In this document: one piece after another, positions 24,951-35,522 of the stretch
Position numbering within the stretch: position 1 is the first letter of the stretch
Layout: the number at the start of each line of letters is the position of its first letter
Origin: Actinomycetospora endophytica
GTDB lineage: Bacteria > Actinomycetota > Actinomycetes > Mycobacteriales > Pseudonocardiaceae
Assembly (NCBI RefSeq): GCF_021026375.1
Contig: NZ_JAJNDB010000001.1
Coordinates: 1,116,001-1,180,000, forward strand
Direction: 5' to 3'
DNA: 64,000 bases
Position numbers and translations under genes: made by a program
The notes under the pieces: generated by a model
Databases searched by the model: none
Told to the model about the DNA's origin: nothing
What the model saw: the letters and a program-made list of their open reading frames with translations, nothing else

Positions 24951-25976
24951 GTGTTCGTGAGGGCCTCACGGGTCGGCGGTCGGTCGGATTCGGTACCGAC
25001 CGCGACATCGGTGACCCCTGCGCCCCCGGACTCGCCCGAACTGTCCGAGCTCCCCGTCGACGAGCCCGCTGCCAGCACTTTCGACACCGCGCCGATCGTC
25101 GGGATCGACGAGGCGATGCGGATGGACGCTCCCGGGGACGACCCGGGCGCCGACCGCGCGACCCAGGCCAGGGCGCACGAGGCGGCCGCCGAGGTCCTCG
25201 CCGACCGGGGCGACTGGCGCCGCGCCTACCAGCACCTGCGGGCCGCGATGGCGCTCGTGCACCTCGGCGAGACGCCCCCGGTGCACGTGCCCGAGCAGTT
25301 ACGCCGTGAAGTCGACCGTCTCCGGCGCGAGCGGGCCGAGGCGCGCGAGCAGAGCCGCCGGGACAGCCTCACCGCGACCTGGAACCGCCGCTACCTCGAC
25401 GAGCGCCTGTCGACACTGCGTGACGAGTCCCCGGAGGCGGTCTGCGTCGCCCTCGTGGACGTCGACCACTTCAAGCTCGTCAACGACACCTATGGCCACG
25501 CGGTCGGCGACTCGGTGCTGCGCAGCCTCGTGACGCTGATGCGTGACGGGGTGGACGGCCTCGCGCCGGACGGCTTCTGCGCGCGCTACGGGGGCGAGGA
25601 GTTCGCGCTCGTCCTGACCGGGGCGAGCCCGGAGAACGCCGTGCAGGCCTGCGAGGCCATCCGCGCCCGCGTCGAGGAGCACGACTGGGCGGCGACGGCG
25701 GCCGACCTCCGGGTGACCGTCAGCGTCGGGCTCGGCTGTCTCGGGGCCGAGGCGCCCGGCGAGGGCGGGGTCGAGGCGGGCGGGGTCGGCACGGGCGCCC
25801 TGGACCGGGTCGACGAACTGCTCTACGTCGCGAAGCGCACCGGGCGCAACGCGGTGGCGTTCCGGGACCCGGCGGGACGGGTCCGGCTCGCGGGCCCGGC
25901 GTCGGGACGCCGCGGAGTCGACGCCGTCGCCCGGGCGGTGTGCGAGCCCGACCGTTCGAGGGTCGGAGACCACTGA
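24951..25976 (+). CDS. GGDEF-domain diguanylate cyclase
   Basis: 341-residue cytoplasmic protein predicted to make c-di-GMP. The N-terminal ~120 residues are disordered then helical (RAYQHLRAAMALVHL). A short coiled coil (QLRREVDRLRRERAEAREQS) leads into the GGDEF domain at SLTATWNRRYLDERL. The active site reads RYGGEEFALVL with VDVDHFKLVNDTYGHAVGD upstream; both are intact. The canonical RxxD inhibitory site is not evident. No membrane segment. GTG start with GGAGGG nearby. Its product could feed the RsiG-like protein encoded at 42.7 kb (inference). Confidence 0.9.
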   Translation: MFVRASRVGGRSDSVPTATSVTPAPPDSPELSELPVDEPAASTFDTAPIVGIDEAMRMDAPGDDPGADRATQARAHEAAAEVLADRGDWRRAYQHLRAAMALVHLGETPPVHVPEQLRREVDRLRRERAEAREQSRRDSLTATWNRRYLDERLSTLRDESPEAVCVALVDVDHFKLVNDTYGHAVGDSVLRSLVTLMRDGVDGLAPDGFCARYGGEEFALVLTGASPENAVQACEAIRARVEEHDWAATAADLRVTVSVGLGCLGAEAPGEGGVEAGGVGTGALDRVDELLYVAKRTGRNAVAFRDPAGRVRLAGPASGRRGVDAVARAVCEPDRSRVGDH

Positions 25977-26031
25977 ACGTCGGTCGAATCTCGGCCGTTC
26001 GGCCCACGCCGTCACGATCCGGTGACGAAGG

Positions 26032-26060
26032 TTGCCTCTCGTGGCGCTGGAGAGTAGGGC
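26032..26060 (+). promoter_or_regulatory. Putative promoter of the LCP gene
   Basis: TTGCCT (26032-26037) and TAGGGC (26055-26060) with a 17-nt spacer, about 100 nt before the LytR-CpsA-Psr start. Confidence 0.4.
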
Positions 26061-26158
26061 CGCCGCCCACGGAACGGTGACCGCCTGAGTACTATCCGTG
26101 GACCCCGGCACGGTCGGTTCGCGCCCGGGTTCCTGTCCGCGGGTTCTCCGGGGGTTTC

Positions 26159-28429
26159 GTGAACGACGACCGTGAGCGTGGCGCCCGATCCGGCGCCCCC
26201 CGCGCCCGGTCGACCACGCCCCGGCCCGAGACGCCGGGGCCGCCCTCGGTCCCGACCCGGATCGGCGCCGGGACGCCGTCGGACCCCGTCCGCCGCGGCG
26301 CGGTCCCGCCGTCGATGGTGCCGCTCGCCCGCAAGCGGGCGGTGCGCCGGGGTCTGCGCCCCGGGGGCGCGGCCGCGACGACCGAACCGCTGCGCGACGT
26401 CGTCGAGACCGCGTCACGCGCTGACGTCGCCCCGCCGGCGGAGCCCGAACCACCCTCTCCGCCCCGAGGGCCGGCACGGTCCGCCCTGGTGCCGCCCCAG
26501 CAGCCCGCACGCCCGCTCTCCGGCGCCCGCCCGCCGTGGCCGCCGCGGGACCCGGAGGGCCGCGAGCCCACCGAGCGCATGCTCCCGGCGTCCCGCGCTC
26601 CCGCAGACCGCGAACCGACCGAGCGCATGCTGCCCCGCCCCGCGCCGTCGGCCCCCACACCCGCCGTCGCCCCGACCCTCGCGCCCGCCGTCACCCCGAC
26701 GACCGCCTCCGGCCCCGTCGGCCCGACCCCGGTCCGCGGCGCGGCTCCTCTCGAGCGCCCCGCCACCCGCAGCGTCGCCTCCGGGAAGGACGACGCCGAG
26801 TGGGCGGCGACCTCCGCCGTCGCGTCGGGCGTGGGCCGGCGGCTGAGCCGACTGCGCCGACGCTGGACCTGGGGCCACACGAGGCGGCTGCTGGCCACGG
26901 CGACCTCGGTCGTCGTCGTGCTGGTGTGCGGGCTGGCCTGGGGCGCGACGTCGTGGTTCGAGACCGCGGTGCGCCAGATCGCCGCCCTCGACCCCACCTC
27001 GAGCGCCATCCTCGACCCCGCGGCGCAGGCCGGGGACCAGAACTTCCTCGTGGTCGGCTCGGACACCCGCGTGGGCGCCGTGCCGAGCGAGGACGTCGGC
27101 GACGCGAGCGACGTCGCCGGAGCCCGCTCGGACACCGTGATGATCGTCCACGTCCCCGCGGACCGCTCCCGGGTGACGGTGGTGTCCTTCCCCCGCGACC
27201 TCGAGATCGACCGGCCCGCCTGCGAGCACTGGGACTCGGTCTCGGGCAACTACACGCCGCAGACGATGGTCGAGACCCCGCAGGTCAAGCTGAACTCGGC
27301 GTACCAGGTCGGTGGGCCCCGGTGCACCACCAAGGTCGTCCAGCAGCTCTCCGGTCTCGCGATCAACCACTTCCTCGCCGTCGACTTCTCCGGCTTCAAG
27401 GACATGGTCGACGCGGTCGACGGCGTCCCCATCTGCGTCGACAAGCCGATGCGGGACACGATCCTGGGGACGGTGATCCCGCGCGCCGGGACGTCGGTGC
27501 TCACCGGCGACCAGGCGCTGAACTTCGTGCGGGCCCGGCACGTGGTCGGCGACCCGACGAGCGACTACGGCCGCATCCACCGCCAGCAGCTCTTCCTCTC
27601 GGCCCTGCTGCGCCAGTCCCTCTCGGCGGGCACGCTGCTCGACCTCGGCAAGCTCCAGAACCTGGTGGGCGCCGTGTCCCGGTCGACCTACGGCGAGAAC
27701 ATCGAGGCCGACCAGCTGCTGAGCCTCGGGCAGTCGCTGTCCGGCCTGAGCGCCGGCGACGTCACCTTCACGACGGTGCCGACCACCGGCGTGGCCAACA
27801 GCCGCGGCAACGAGGTGCTGCGCGGCGCGGACGACCGGGCGCTGTTCGACGCGGTCATCGACGACCGGCCGCTGCCGGGCCAGCCGGGCGCGGCCCCGCC
27901 CGCCGCCCCGGCGCCGACGGTGCCGGCCGACCGGGTCGCGCTGACCCTCGTGGACGACCGCAGCGGCTCCAGTGGCTCCGGGGACACCACGAACGCCGCG
28001 TCGTCCACGACCCGGTCCTCGGTCGACGGCACGGACGGTTCGGACGGTTCGGGCGGCTCGGGCGGCGACTCCACGAGTTCGGCGTCGGGCTTCCGCAACG
28101 ACCGCTCGACCCAGGGCCCGTCGCGGACCTCCGTCGCCGGCGCACTGCGCGGCTACGGGTTCACGGTGACCTCGGGCGGGGCCCCGACGTCGTCCGCGTC
28201 CTCGGCCTCGCGCACCGCCATCCGCTTCACCCCCGACCAGGCCGGAGCGGCCGCGACCCTCCAGCGGGCCGTCCCCGGCGCCGTCCTGACGCCCCAGCAG
28301 GGCGGCTCGGGCGGCCTGGTCCTCGCGCTGGGCGACGACTTCGACGGCCGCGTGCTCGACCCGGCCGCGCCCCCTCCCGCCGCGCCTGCACCCGCCCTGG
28401 TCAACGCGGCCGACAGCGTGTGCAGTTGA
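26159..28429 (+). CDS. LytR-CpsA-Psr (LCP) family cell-wall ligase
   Basis: 756-residue type II membrane protein that attaches arabinogalactan or another glycopolymer to peptidoglycan. Residues 1-235 are a Pro/Arg/Ala-rich cytoplasmic tail. One TM helix lies near 245 (TATSVVVVLVCGLAWGATSW). The LCP domain follows: SDTVMIVHVPADRSRVTVVS, FPRDLEID with the conserved arginine, and GDQALNFVRARHVVGDPTSD with R-x-R. The C-terminal third holds a Ser/Gly-rich linker and a LytR_C domain (GALRGYGFTVTSGG onwards). GTG start. The unusually long N-terminal tail is the only odd feature; it could be a regulatory or kinase target region. Confidence 0.92.
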   Translation: MNDDRERGARSGAPRARSTTPRPETPGPPSVPTRIGAGTPSDPVRRGAVPPSMVPLARKRAVRRGLRPGGAAATTEPLRDVVETASRADVAPPAEPEPPSPPRGPARSALVPPQQPARPLSGARPPWPPRDPEGREPTERMLPASRAPADREPTERMLPRPAPSAPTPAVAPTLAPAVTPTTASGPVGPTPVRGAAPLERPATRSVASGKDDAEWAATSAVASGVGRRLSRLRRRWTWGHTRRLLATATSVVVVLVCGLAWGATSWFETAVRQIAALDPTSSAILDPAAQAGDQNFLVVGSDTRVGAVPSEDVGDASDVAGARSDTVMIVHVPADRSRVTVVSFPRDLEIDRPACEHWDSVSGNYTPQTMVETPQVKLNSAYQVGGPRCTTKVVQQLSGLAINHFLAVDFSGFKDMVDAVDGVPICVDKPMRDTILGTVIPRAGTSVLTGDQALNFVRARHVVGDPTSDYGRIHRQQLFLSALLRQSLSAGTLLDLGKLQNLVGAVSRSTYGENIEADQLLSLGQSLSGLSAGDVTFTTVPTTGVANSRGNEVLRGADDRALFDAVIDDRPLPGQPGAAPPAAPAPTVPADRVALTLVDDRSGSSGSGDTTNAASSTTRSSVDGTDGSDGSGGSGGDSTSSASGFRNDRSTQGPSRTSVAGALRGYGFTVTSGGAPTSSASSASRTAIRFTPDQAGAAATLQRAVPGAVLTPQQGGSGGLVLALGDDFDGRVLDPAAPPPAAPAPALVNAADSVCS

Positions 28430-28448
28430 CCACCGGGAACGCCCTGCC

Positions 28449-28470
28449 GTTCACCGCTGGTTCACTCGCC
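28449..28470 (+). promoter_or_regulatory. PHO box upstream of phoU
   Basis: Two adjacent 11-nt direct repeat units, GTTCACCGCTG and GTTCACTCGCC, match the actinobacterial PhoP-binding repeat (GTTCACC-type, 11-nt period). They sit 28 nt before a TAGTCT -10 box, where an activator would contact the -35 region. Confidence 0.7.
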
Positions 28471-28497
28471 GGACGGGTCTGCGCCCCCGCCTCCGCC

Positions 28498-28503
28498 TAG
28501 TCT
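28498..28503 (+). promoter_or_regulatory. -10 box of leaderless phoU
   Basis: TAGTCT ends 6 nt before the phoU ATG, and there is no Shine-Dalgarno. A leaderless message is likely. Confidence 0.5.
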
Positions 28504-28509
28504 GCGCGC

Positions 28510-29166
28510 ATGCGCGCGGCCTACCACGAGAAGCTCGAGGGCTTGAACGACGAGCTCGCCCAGATGTCCCAGCTGGCCGGCGAGGCCATGAAGAAGGCGA
28601 CGACCGCCCTGCTCGAGGGGGATCTCGACCTGGCCGAGGAGGTCATCTCCTCCGACACCGACATCGACGCCCTGCGGACCTCCGCGGAGGAGCAGGCGTT
28701 CGGCCTCCTCGCCCTGCAGGCACCGGTGGCGGGCGACCTGCGCTCGGTGATCGCGGCGATCCATTCGGCGGGCGACCTCGAGCGGATGGGCGACCTCGCC
28801 CTCCACGTCGCCAAGGCGGCCCGTCGTCGCCACCCCGACCTGGTGCTGCCCGGCGAGGTGGCGCCCTACTTCGCCGAGATGGGGCGCGTCGCGCTCGACC
28901 TCGCCCAGGACGCCCGGCAGGTGATCCTCAACCGCGACATCGAGCTCGCCTTCACCATGGAGTCCGACGACGACGCCATGGACGACCTCCACCGGCACCT
29001 GTTCACCGTGATGATGAACCGGGACTGGCCCCACGGCGTGGCGCCCGCGGTGGACGTGACCCTGCTCGGCCGGTTCTACGAGCGCTTCGCCGACCACGCG
29101 GTCGCCGTCGCGCGGCGCGTGGTCTTCATGGTGACCGGCAAGATGCCCGACCCGCCGCTGGCCTGA
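28510..29166 (+). CDS. phoU: Phosphate transport system regulator PhoU
   Basis: 218-residue all-helical PhoU: two three-helix bundles with the metal-binding repeats E-x3-D ([18 protein letters not shown] and, in the second half, [14 protein letters not shown]) and [21 protein letters not shown] plus [16 protein letters not shown]. It dampens Pst uptake and PhoR signalling when phosphate is ample. Convergent with pstSCAB, separated by a 21-bp hairpin. A PHO box directly upstream suggests induction by the same regulator as pstS. Confidence 0.95.
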   Translation: MRAAYHEKLEGLNDELAQMSQLAGEAMKKATTALLEGDLDLAEEVISSDTDIDALRTSAEEQAFGLLALQAPVAGDLRSVIAAIHSAGDLERMGDLALHVAKAARRRHPDLVLPGEVAPYFAEMGRVALDLAQDARQVILNRDIELAFTMESDDDAMDDLHRHLFTVMMNRDWPHGVAPAVDVTLLGRFYERFADHAVAVARRVVFMVTGKMPDPPLA

Positions 29167-29184
29167 GCACCCCGTCCCGAAACC

Positions 29185-29232
29185 ACGAACGGCTCGTTCG
29201 TCACCGTTGAAGGTGACGAACGAGCCGTTCGT
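29185..29232. terminator. 21-bp perfect bidirectional terminator hairpin
   Basis: Arms 29185-29205 and 29212-29232 are perfect complements around a GTTGAA loop. It lies between the convergent phoU and pstB genes and can serve both directions. Confidence 0.85.
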
Positions 29233-29283
29233 TCCGTTCGGGGAGGTGCCGCGAGGTCCCGTGAGGTGCCGGGGAGCGCGCGA

Positions 29284-30060
29284 TCAGCCGAAGCGACCGG
29301 AGATGTAGTCCTCGGTCTCGCGCTCGGTCGGGTTCGAGAAGATCTTCTCGGTGTCGTCGATCTCCACCAGGTGGCCGGGCTTCCCGGTGGCCTCGAGGTT
29401 GAAGAACGCGGTCTGGTCGCTCACCCGCGCGGCCTGCTGCATGTTGTGGGTGACGATGACGATCGTGTACTCCTTCTTGAGGTCCCCGATGAGGTCCTCG
29501 ATCGCCAGCGTCGAGATCGGGTCCAGCGCGGAGCACGGCTCGTCCATGAGCAGCACGTCGGGCTGCACCGCGATCGCGCGGGCGATGCACAGTCGCTGCT
29601 GCTGACCGCCGGAGAGGCCGCCACCGGGCTTGTCGAGGCGGCTCTCCACCTCCTTCCAGAGGTTCGCGCCGCGCAGCGAGGCCTCGCAGACCTCGTCGAG
29701 CTTCTTCTTGTCCCGCACGCCCTGCAGCTTCAGGCCGGCGACGACGTTGTCGCGGATCGACATCGTCGGGAACGGATTCGGGCGCTGGAAGACCATTCCG
29801 ATGGTGCGCCGCACCGCCACCGCGTCGGAACCGCGGGCGTAGATGTCCTCGCCGTCGAGCTGGATCTCCCCCTCGACCCGGGCGCCCGGGATCTCCTCGT
29901 GCATGCGGTTCAGCGTCCGCAGCACGGTGGACTTCCCGCAGCCCGACGGGCCGATGAACGACGTGACGGTGCGCGGCGGCACGGAGAGGTTGACGTCCTG
30001 CACGGCGTGGAAGTCGCCGTAGTAGATGTCGACGTCCTTGAGGTCGAGACGCTTGGCCAC
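29284..30060 (-). CDS. pstB: Phosphate ABC transporter ATP-binding protein PstB
   Basis: 258-residue ABC ATPase that energises the PstCA channel. Walker [11 protein letters not shown]-loop region [13 protein letters not shown], signature LSGGQQQRL, Walker [14 protein letters not shown] and H-loop [16 protein letters not shown] are all intact. The segment [20 protein letters not shown] is typical for PstB. ATG start, 10 nt after pstA. Last gene of pstSCAB. Confidence 0.97.
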   Translation of the reverse strand: MAKRLDLKDVDIYYGDFHAVQDVNLSVPPRTVTSFIGPSGCGKSTVLRTLNRMHEEIPGARVEGEIQLDGEDIYARGSDAVAVRRTIGMVFQRPNPFPTMSIRDNVVAGLKLQGVRDKKKLDEVCEASLRGANLWKEVESRLDKPGGGLSGGQQQRLCIARAIAVQPDVLLMDEPCSALDPISTLAIEDLIGDLKKEYTIVIVTHNMQQAARVSDQTAFFNLEATGKPGHLVEIDDTEKIFSNPTERETEDYISGRFG

Positions 30061-30070
30061 TTCGAGGTCC

Positions 30071-30982
30071 TTACTTCGAGATCGACGAGAAGCGGGAGAT
30101 GACGCTCGCGATGATCTGGAAGATCATCACGATGATGATCAGCGTCAGTGCGCCGCCCCAGATCCGGAGCTGGCCGGCCGCCGACGGGTTCGTCGAGAGC
30201 TCGGTGTAGATGAGCAGCGGCAACGAGGCCATGTTGCCCTGGAACGGATTGAAGTTGATCGCGCGGGCGTAGCCGACGAGGACGAGGACCGGCGCCGTCT
30301 CCCCCATCACGCGGGCGAACGCGAGCATCACGCCCGTGACGGTGCCCGAGAGGGCGGTGGGCAGGACGATGCGCAGGATCGTCTTCCACTTCGGGATGCC
30401 GAGCGCGTAGGCCGCCTCGCGCAGCTCGTCGGGCACCAGCTGCAGCATCTCCTGCGTGTTCCGGATGACCACCGGGAGCATCAGCAGGACGAGCGCCAGG
30501 CCGACGAGGAAGCCGCTCTGGTCGAAGCCGAGGATCGAGATGAACAACGCGAAGATGAAGAGCGCGGCCACGATCGAGGGCACACCCGAGAGGATGTCGA
30601 CCATGAAGCTGGTGATCTTCGCGAGCCGCCCCCGGCCGTACTCGACGAGATAGACGGCCGCCAGGATCCCGATCGGTACCGCGAAGATCCCGGCGATCAG
30701 CGCCTGGATCAGGGTCCCGGCGATCGCGTGGTAGACGCCGCCGCGGACCTCGTCGGGCGTGACGCCCGACAGCGACTTCGTCCACCAGTCCGCGGAGACG
30801 ATCGCCGGGATGCCCTTGACGAGCACGCTGACGAGCAGCCACACCAGCGGGATCACCGCGATGAGGAACGCGAGCGTGACCAGCACGGTCGCGGCCTGGT
30901 TCTTGATCTTGCGTGAGGCCGAGACGCTGCGGAAGGTCTCGGGGACCGCGGGGCGGTCCGGGGCGTCGAGAGCGGTCGACAT
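30071..30982 (-). CDS. pstA: Phosphate ABC transporter permease PstA
   Basis: 303-residue inner-membrane permease with six predicted helices, beginning [20 protein letters not shown]. The EAA-type cytoplasmic loop is [35 protein letters not shown] and [20 protein letters not shown] are PstA signatures. The ATG overlaps the pstC stop by one base (TGATG), so translation is coupled. Confidence 0.96.
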   Translation of the reverse strand: MSTALDAPDRPAVPETFRSVSASRKIKNQAATVLVTLAFLIAVIPLVWLLVSVLVKGIPAIVSADWWTKSLSGVTPDEVRGGVYHAIAGTLIQALIAGIFAVPIGILAAVYLVEYGRGRLAKITSFMVDILSGVPSIVAALFIFALFISILGFDQSGFLVGLALVLLMLPVVIRNTQEMLQLVPDELREAAYALGIPKWKTILRIVLPTALSGTVTGVMLAFARVMGETAPVLVLVGYARAINFNPFQGNMASLPLLIYTELSTNPSAAGQLRIWGGALTLIIIVMIFQIIASVISRFSSISK

Positions 30983-32028
30983 CAGCCGTTCACCTTCCCA
31001 CCCGCAACGACGCGAGCGATCGCGTTGACGACGAAGGTCAGCACGAACAGCACCAGACCCGCCGCGATGTAGGCACCGGTCGGCAGCGGCTGGCTGAACT
31101 CCGAGGCCGCCGACGCGATGAGCGAGGCGAACGTGTAGCCGCCGTCGAAGAGGCTGCCGTGCGAGGGGCTCGTCGAGGCCCGGATCACCAGCAGGATCGC
31201 GATCGTCTCACCGAGCGCGCGCCCGAGACCGAGCATCGACGCGGCGATGAACCCGCTGCGACCGTAGGGGAGCACCGCCATGCGGATGACCTCCCAGCGC
31301 GTCGCGCCGAGGGCCTGGGCGGCCTCGATCTGGAAGCGCGGGGTCTGCCGGAACACCTCTTGGGTCGTGGCGGTGATGATCGGCAGGATCATGATCGCCA
31401 GGATGATGCCGGCGGTGAAGATCGTGCCGGTGAGGACCGGGCTGATGTTGCCGGGCGAGAACAGGAAGAACCAGCCCAGATAGGTCTGCAGGAACTGCGC
31501 GAACGGCTCGATGACCGGTGCCAGGACGAGGATGCCCCACAGGCCGTAGACGATCGACGGGACCGCGGCCAGCACGCCGATCACGAACGCGAACGGCCGC
31601 GCGAGGCGCGACGGGGTGTACTGCGTCAGGAAGAGCGCGATGCCCAGGCCGACCGGCATCGCGATCGCCAGCGCCATCAGCGACGACAGCAGGGTGACGA
31701 CCAGCAGGTCCCGGATGCCGAACATCAGGTTGTTCGCGTCGCCCGTGTTGAACTGGGCGCTCGTGAAGAAGTTCGCGTGGTTCGCGATCAGCGAGGGCAC
31801 GGCCTGCACGATCAGGAACACGCCTATCAGGACGACCGCCGCGACGACCACGAGGCCGGCTCCGGAGGTCAGCCAGCGGAACGCGCGTTCGCCGGCACCC
31901 CCCGTGCTCGCCGGAGAAGCCTTCGGGGACTGGGGTTCGGACACGGATCCCATGGTGCTCGATCCCGTCGGAGTGTCCCGGGGCTCACGGTCTCCCGAGT
32001 CCGCCCGCCGGGTGGTGCGTTCGCTCAC
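30982..32028 (-). CDS. pstC: Phosphate ABC transporter permease PstC
   Basis: 348-residue permease partner of PstA. After a 45-residue polar N-terminus, helices start with [34 protein letters not shown] and the EAA loop [19 protein letters not shown] are diagnostic, followed by [15 protein letters not shown]. The GTG at 32028 has GGAG about 6 nt upstream; a later ATG at 31953 is an alternative. 88 nt separate it from pstS. Confidence 0.95.
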   Translation of the reverse strand: MSERTTRRADSGDREPRDTPTGSSTMGSVSEPQSPKASPASTGGAGERAFRWLTSGAGLVVVAAVVLIGVFLIVQAVPSLIANHANFFTSAQFNTGDANNLMFGIRDLLVVTLLSSLMALAIAMPVGLGIALFLTQYTPSRLARPFAFVIGVLAAVPSIVYGLWGILVLAPVIEPFAQFLQTYLGWFFLFSPGNISPVLTGTIFTAGIILAIMILPIITATTQEVFRQTPRFQIEAAQALGATRWEVIRMAVLPYGRSGFIAASMLGLGRALGETIAILLVIRASTSPSHGSLFDGGYTFASLIASAASEFSQPLPTGAYIAAGLVLFVLTFVVNAIARVVAGGKVNG

Positions 32029-32116
32029 GATTCTCCGGACATACCTCGTGGTCGGGGTCGGGACGGGTGAGCCCGGCCGGGACGCGGACGTCCCGGCCGG
32101 GCATCACTGCTGACGA

Positions 32117-33223
32117 TCAGGAGATCGCGTTGACCGAGGTCGAGAGGCGCTGCTTGAACGCGTCGGGGATCGGGACGTAACCGCCCTGCGTCAGCGTGCC
32201 CTGGGCCTGCGGGGAGAGAGCGGTCTGCAGGAACGCCTTCACCGCCGTCCCGGTCTGCGGGTCGGCGTACTTGGTGCAGACGATCTCGTAGGTGGCCAGC
32301 GAGATCGGGTACGCGCCCGGCGTGGTGGTCTTGTAGATGCTCGTCAGGTCGAGCGTCAGGTCGTTGCCCTGGCCGGTGACCTTGACCGCGTCGATCGCCT
32401 TGCCGAGGTTGTCGGTCGACAGCGGGACCGGCTGGCCACCACCGGCGTTGATGATGCTCGCGGTGGGGAGCTGGGCCTTCTGCGCGAAGGAGGCCTCGAT
32501 GTAGGCGATCGAGTTCGGCGTGCTCTTCGTGGCGTCGGTGACCCCCTGGCTGCCCTTGGCGCCCGCCCCGACACCACCGTTGAACGTCTGCGCCGCCGGC
32601 TTGCCGTAGGCGTTGTTCGACGCGGCGTTCAGGTAGTTCTGGAAGTTCTGCGTGGTACCGGAGTTGTCGGAGCGGAAGTTCACGACGATCGGCGCCGCGG
32701 GCAGGTTCTTGCCCGGGTTCAGGGCGACGATGGCCGGGTCGTTCCAGGTCTTGACGGTGCCGTTGAAGACCTTGGCGAGAGTCGGGCCGTCGAGCGCGAG
32801 GTCGGTGACGCCCGCGACGTTGTAGGCGACCGCGATGGGCCCGAACACCATCGGGAGGTTGAGCGGGGTCGAGGCGCACCGCTGCTGCGCCGCCGGGGTC
32901 TGCGCCGCGGTCAGCGCGGAGTCCGAACCGGCGAAGTCGGTCTGGCCGCCGGTGAAGTCGTTGACCCCGGCGCCGGAACCGCTCGCCGTGTAGTTCACGG
33001 TCTGACCGTTGCAGGTCTGCTCGAACGTGTTGACGAAGCCGGTGATGGCGTTCGCCTGGGCGGTCGAGCCGCTGGCCTTGAGCGCCTGCTTGCCGCCACA
33101 GGTGACACCCGCCGCCTGCGGAGCTGAGCCCCCGCCGGAGTTGTTGTCACTGCCGCATGCGCTGAACAGGAGCGCCCCGGCCGCGATCAGACCGATCGCC
33201 GCTGCGCGCCGCTGGAACCTCAC
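32117..33223 (-). CDS. pstS: Periplasmic phosphate-binding lipoprotein PstS
   Basis: 368-residue high-affinity phosphate-binding protein anchored by a lipid. Signal peptide with lipobox LLFSACGS (Cys near residue 25). Phosphate-contact segments are [36 protein letters not shown] and [17 protein letters not shown]. The GTG start has GGAGGG upstream. First gene of pstSCAB, behind a PHO box. It feeds PstC/PstA/PstB encoded downstream. Confidence 0.97.
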   Translation of the reverse strand: MRFQRRAAAIGLIAAGALLFSACGSDNNSGGGSAPQAAGVTCGGKQALKASGSTAQANAITGFVNTFEQTCNGQTVNYTASGSGAGVNDFTGGQTDFAGSDSALTAAQTPAAQQRCASTPLNLPMVFGPIAVAYNVAGVTDLALDGPTLAKVFNGTVKTWNDPAIVALNPGKNLPAAPIVVNFRSDNSGTTQNFQNYLNAASNNAYGKPAAQTFNGGVGAGAKGSQGVTDATKSTPNSIAYIEASFAQKAQLPTASIINAGGGQPVPLSTDNLGKAIDAVKVTGQGNDLTLDLTSIYKTTTPGAYPISLATYEIVCTKYADPQTGTAVKAFLQTALSPQAQGTLTQGGYVPIPDAFKQRLSTSVNAIS

Positions 33224-33311
33224 AGAAACCCTCCGTCTCGTCCTGATCCCAGCGCCCGAATCGTGGCGCTCTGGGCGGATCGGCCGACACGGACTGCATC
33301 GACCGCAGCGG

Positions 33312-33317
33312 AGGTTA
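33312..33317 (-). promoter_or_regulatory. Putative -10 box of pstS
   Basis: TAACCT on the minus strand, 32 nt downstream of the PHO box and about 90 nt before the pstS start. Confidence 0.45.
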
Positions 33318-33348
33318 TGGGCGGCGGATGGACGACCGACGCTGGTCG

Positions 33349-33366
33349 GGTGAACGGGGGATGAAC
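33349..33366 (-). promoter_or_regulatory. PHO box upstream of pstS
   Basis: On the minus strand GTTCATC-CCCC-GTTCACC gives two PhoP-type units with an 11-nt period, the same design as at phoU. No third unit is visible. The remaining bases between mshD and pstS show no gene. Confidence 0.7.
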
Positions 33367-33534
33367 AGGCCCGGTTGTGCGCCACTGAACGACCGCGAGC
33401 CTCGTCACACCAGGTCAGCGCGCTGTCGATGATTCGACGGTCGGTGTTCAGAACGACACTCTGCGGAGTCGACGTGGCCTGGAGGTGTCGTCGGGATGAC
33501 TGCGGCCTGTCGGAGGATCTCCACTGCAGGTGGG

Positions 33535-33549
33535 TGACGCCGGGCGTCA
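33535..33549. terminator. Short palindrome at the mshD stop
   Basis: TGACGCC-G-GGCGTCA is a 7-bp stem with a one-base centre, extended imperfectly by GGG/CCC. Its right arm includes the mshD stop codon. The stem is weak, so terminator function is uncertain. Confidence 0.4.
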
Positions 33550-34470
33550 GCCCGGGAGACCGAAGGAGACGTCCGTGGCGTCCACCTCGAACCCCAGGCG
33601 CCGGTAGGTGGCGACGGCCGGGGCGTTGTCCGCCTCGACGTAGAGGATCACCTCGTCGAGCCCGCGGCCGGCGAGATGATGGAGTCCGGCGAGGGTGAGC
33701 ACGCCGCCGAGGCCGCGCCCCTGGGCCTCGGGATCGACGCCCACGACGTAGACCTCGCCCACCGGTCCCCCATCGCGCGCGCCGTCGGGGTGGACCTTCG
33801 TCCAGTGGAAGCCGAGCAGCCGGCCCGACGCGTCGTCGCGAGCGAGGAGGAAGCCTGCGGCGTCGAACCACGGCTCCTGCTCCCGCCGCCGGACGTCGTC
33901 GACGGTCATGGCCCCCTGCTCGGGGTGCCACGCGAAGGCGCGGGCGTTGACGGCGACGACGTCGGGCTCGTCCTGCCCCACCCGCAGCGCGCCGATGGTG
34001 ATCCCCTCGGCGGCCCGCGGCGGCGGGAGCGGGCCCGTGTCGGCGGGGCGGCGCATCATCCAGAGCTCGCGGTCACGGTGCAGCCCCTGGGACGCGGCCA
34101 GCGCGGTGGAGCCCGGCCGCTCGCCGTGCGCCCACACCCGGGCATGGCCGGGCCGGACCGACGGATCGGCCCGGATCTCCCGGGCGAGCGCGGTCGCGAC
34201 GCCGTGCCGGCGCGCCCCGGGCGCGACCCCGAGCTCGACGACGACGTCGTCCGGCTCGCCCGCGTCGACGTGCGCCCAGGCGACGAGACCGCCGCCGTCG
34301 TCGCGCACCACGAGATGGCGCCCGTGGCCGGTCGGCGTCGCGAGGTCGAGCAGCGCGGACTCGGACCACGCGGACACCCCGTCGGCGTGCTTCACGGCGT
34401 CGACCAGGCGTTCGATCTCCGCGCGCTCGTCGGCGGTCGGTTCGACCCACTGCGGCACCGGGCTCGTCAC
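33547..34470 (-). CDS. mshD: Mycothiol synthase MshD
   Basis: 307-residue protein with two GNAT acetyltransferase domains; it acetylates Cys-GlcN-Ins in the last step of mycothiol synthesis. Domain 1 has [20 protein letters not shown]. Domain 2 has [21 protein letters not shown] and [20 protein letters not shown], the acetyl-CoA site. The GTG at 34470 gives the usual family length of about 300. Neighbours glnR (upstream) and pst (downstream) are as in mycobacteria. Confidence 0.93.
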   Translation of the reverse strand: MTSPVPQWVEPTADERAEIERLVDAVKHADGVSAWSESALLDLATPTGHGRHLVVRDDGGGLVAWAHVDAGEPDDVVVELGVAPGARRHGVATALAREIRADPSVRPGHARVWAHGERPGSTALAASQGLHRDRELWMMRRPADTGPLPPPRAAEGITIGALRVGQDEPDVVAVNARAFAWHPEQGAMTVDDVRRREQEPWFDAAGFLLARDDASGRLLGFHWTKVHPDGARDGGPVGEVYVVGVDPEAQGRGLGGVLTLAGLHHLAGRGLDEVILYVEADNAPAVATYRRLGFEVDATDVSFGLPG

Positions 34471-34547
34471 GGCCGGCGACGCTACCGCCCGTCCGCGCCC
34501 GGCGCCGTCGTGCTCACGCCGCCGTCGTGCTCGTCCTTCCGTCGGTC

Positions 34548-35372
34548 TCAGGCACCGCCGGCCCACGCGGCGGGGCGCACCACGCGGGCGTCGCCACCGG
34601 AGTCCCAGGAGCCGGCGCCCCGCCCGGGCTCCTCGTCCTCGGCGACCTCGTCCTCGAGGCCCAGGCCCGAGGAGCCGGACTCGGAGGACGACGTGCCGAG
34701 CACTCCGCGCACCGGCCGGACGAACTTGTAGCCCACGTTGCGGACCGTGCCGATCAGCTGCTCGTGCTCCGCGCCGAGCTTCGCCCGCAGCCGCCGGACG
34801 TGGACGTCCACGGTGCGGGTGCCACCGAAGAAGTCGTAGCCCCAGACCTCCTGCAGCAGCTGGGCCCGGGTGAACACCCGGCCGGCGTGCTGCGCGAGGT
34901 ACTTGAGGAGCTCGAACTCCTTGTAGGTGAGGTCGAGCGGGCGGCCGCGCAGGCGCGCGGTGTAGGTCGCCTCGTCGATGACCAGCTCGCCGAGGACGAG
35001 GGCGCCCTCACCGCTGGAGCTGTCCGAGGACCGGCGGGCCCGCAGCAGGCGCAGCCGGGCGTCGATCTCGGCGGGTCCGGCTCCGGGGAGCAGGACCTCG
35101 TCGACGCCCCACTCGAGGGAGACGGCGACGAGGCCGCCCTCGGTGAGGACGGCGATCACGGGGACGTCGAGTCCCGTGGAGCCCAGGAGGCGGCAGAGGC
35201 TCCGGGCGGCGGCCAGGTCGTGACGGGCATCGACGAGGACGGCATCGTGCGGTCCGGCGTCGAGGAGCGCGGCCACTTCGGGCGCCGCGGTCCGGAGCCC
35301 GTGGGGTAGCAGGGTCAACGACGGCAGCACTGACGTCGGTTCGGGGTCGGCGGTGAGCAGCAACAGCTCCAC
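34548..35372 (-). CDS. glnR: OmpR-type nitrogen response regulator GlnR
   Basis: 274-residue orphan response-regulator-like activator of nitrogen genes. The receiver-like domain (residues 1-110) keeps one central aspartate (AVLVDARHD) but is degenerate, as in GlnR proteins, which work without phosphorylation. The winged helix is typical: [65 protein letters not shown] Gly/Ser/Glu-rich C-tail of about 50 residues is unlike the shorter mycobacterial form. Identification also rests on its position beside mshD. GTG start with GGAGGGA upstream. Confidence 0.9.
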   Translation of the reverse strand: MELLLLTADPEPTSVLPSLTLLPHGLRTAAPEVAALLDAGPHDAVLVDARHDLAAARSLCRLLGSTGLDVPVIAVLTEGGLVAVSLEWGVDEVLLPGAGPAEIDARLRLLRARRSSDSSSGEGALVLGELVIDEATYTARLRGRPLDLTYKEFELLKYLAQHAGRVFTRAQLLQEVWGYDFFGGTRTVDVHVRRLRAKLGAEHEQLIGTVRNVGYKFVRPVRGVLGTSSSESGSSGLGLEDEVAEDEEPGRGAGSWDSGGDARVVRPAAWAGGA

Positions 35373-35401
35373 GCGTGTCTCCCTCCACAGTCGTGCCGGT
35401 C

Positions 35402-35429
35402 AGACTAGCCCGGTTCACCGCGCTGTCAC
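35402..35429 (-). promoter_or_regulatory. Putative glnR promoter
   Basis: On the minus strand GTGACA (35429-35424) and TAGTCT (35407-35402) with a 16-nt spacer, about 30 nt before the glnR start. Confidence 0.5.
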
Positions 35430-35522
35430 CCGGTCGCGCGTTCCACGTCACGTGGCACCCCCCGGTCGGGCGGGCCCGGTCGGGAAACGTGCTCCCGCCC
35501 CGGAGCCGTGAGGGGCGCGGCC

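Noticed and set aside
30913..32070. Long plus-strand frame across pstA/pstC
   Set aside because: Antisense shadow rich in Asp/Arg/Glu repeats; the opposite strand encodes complete permeases.
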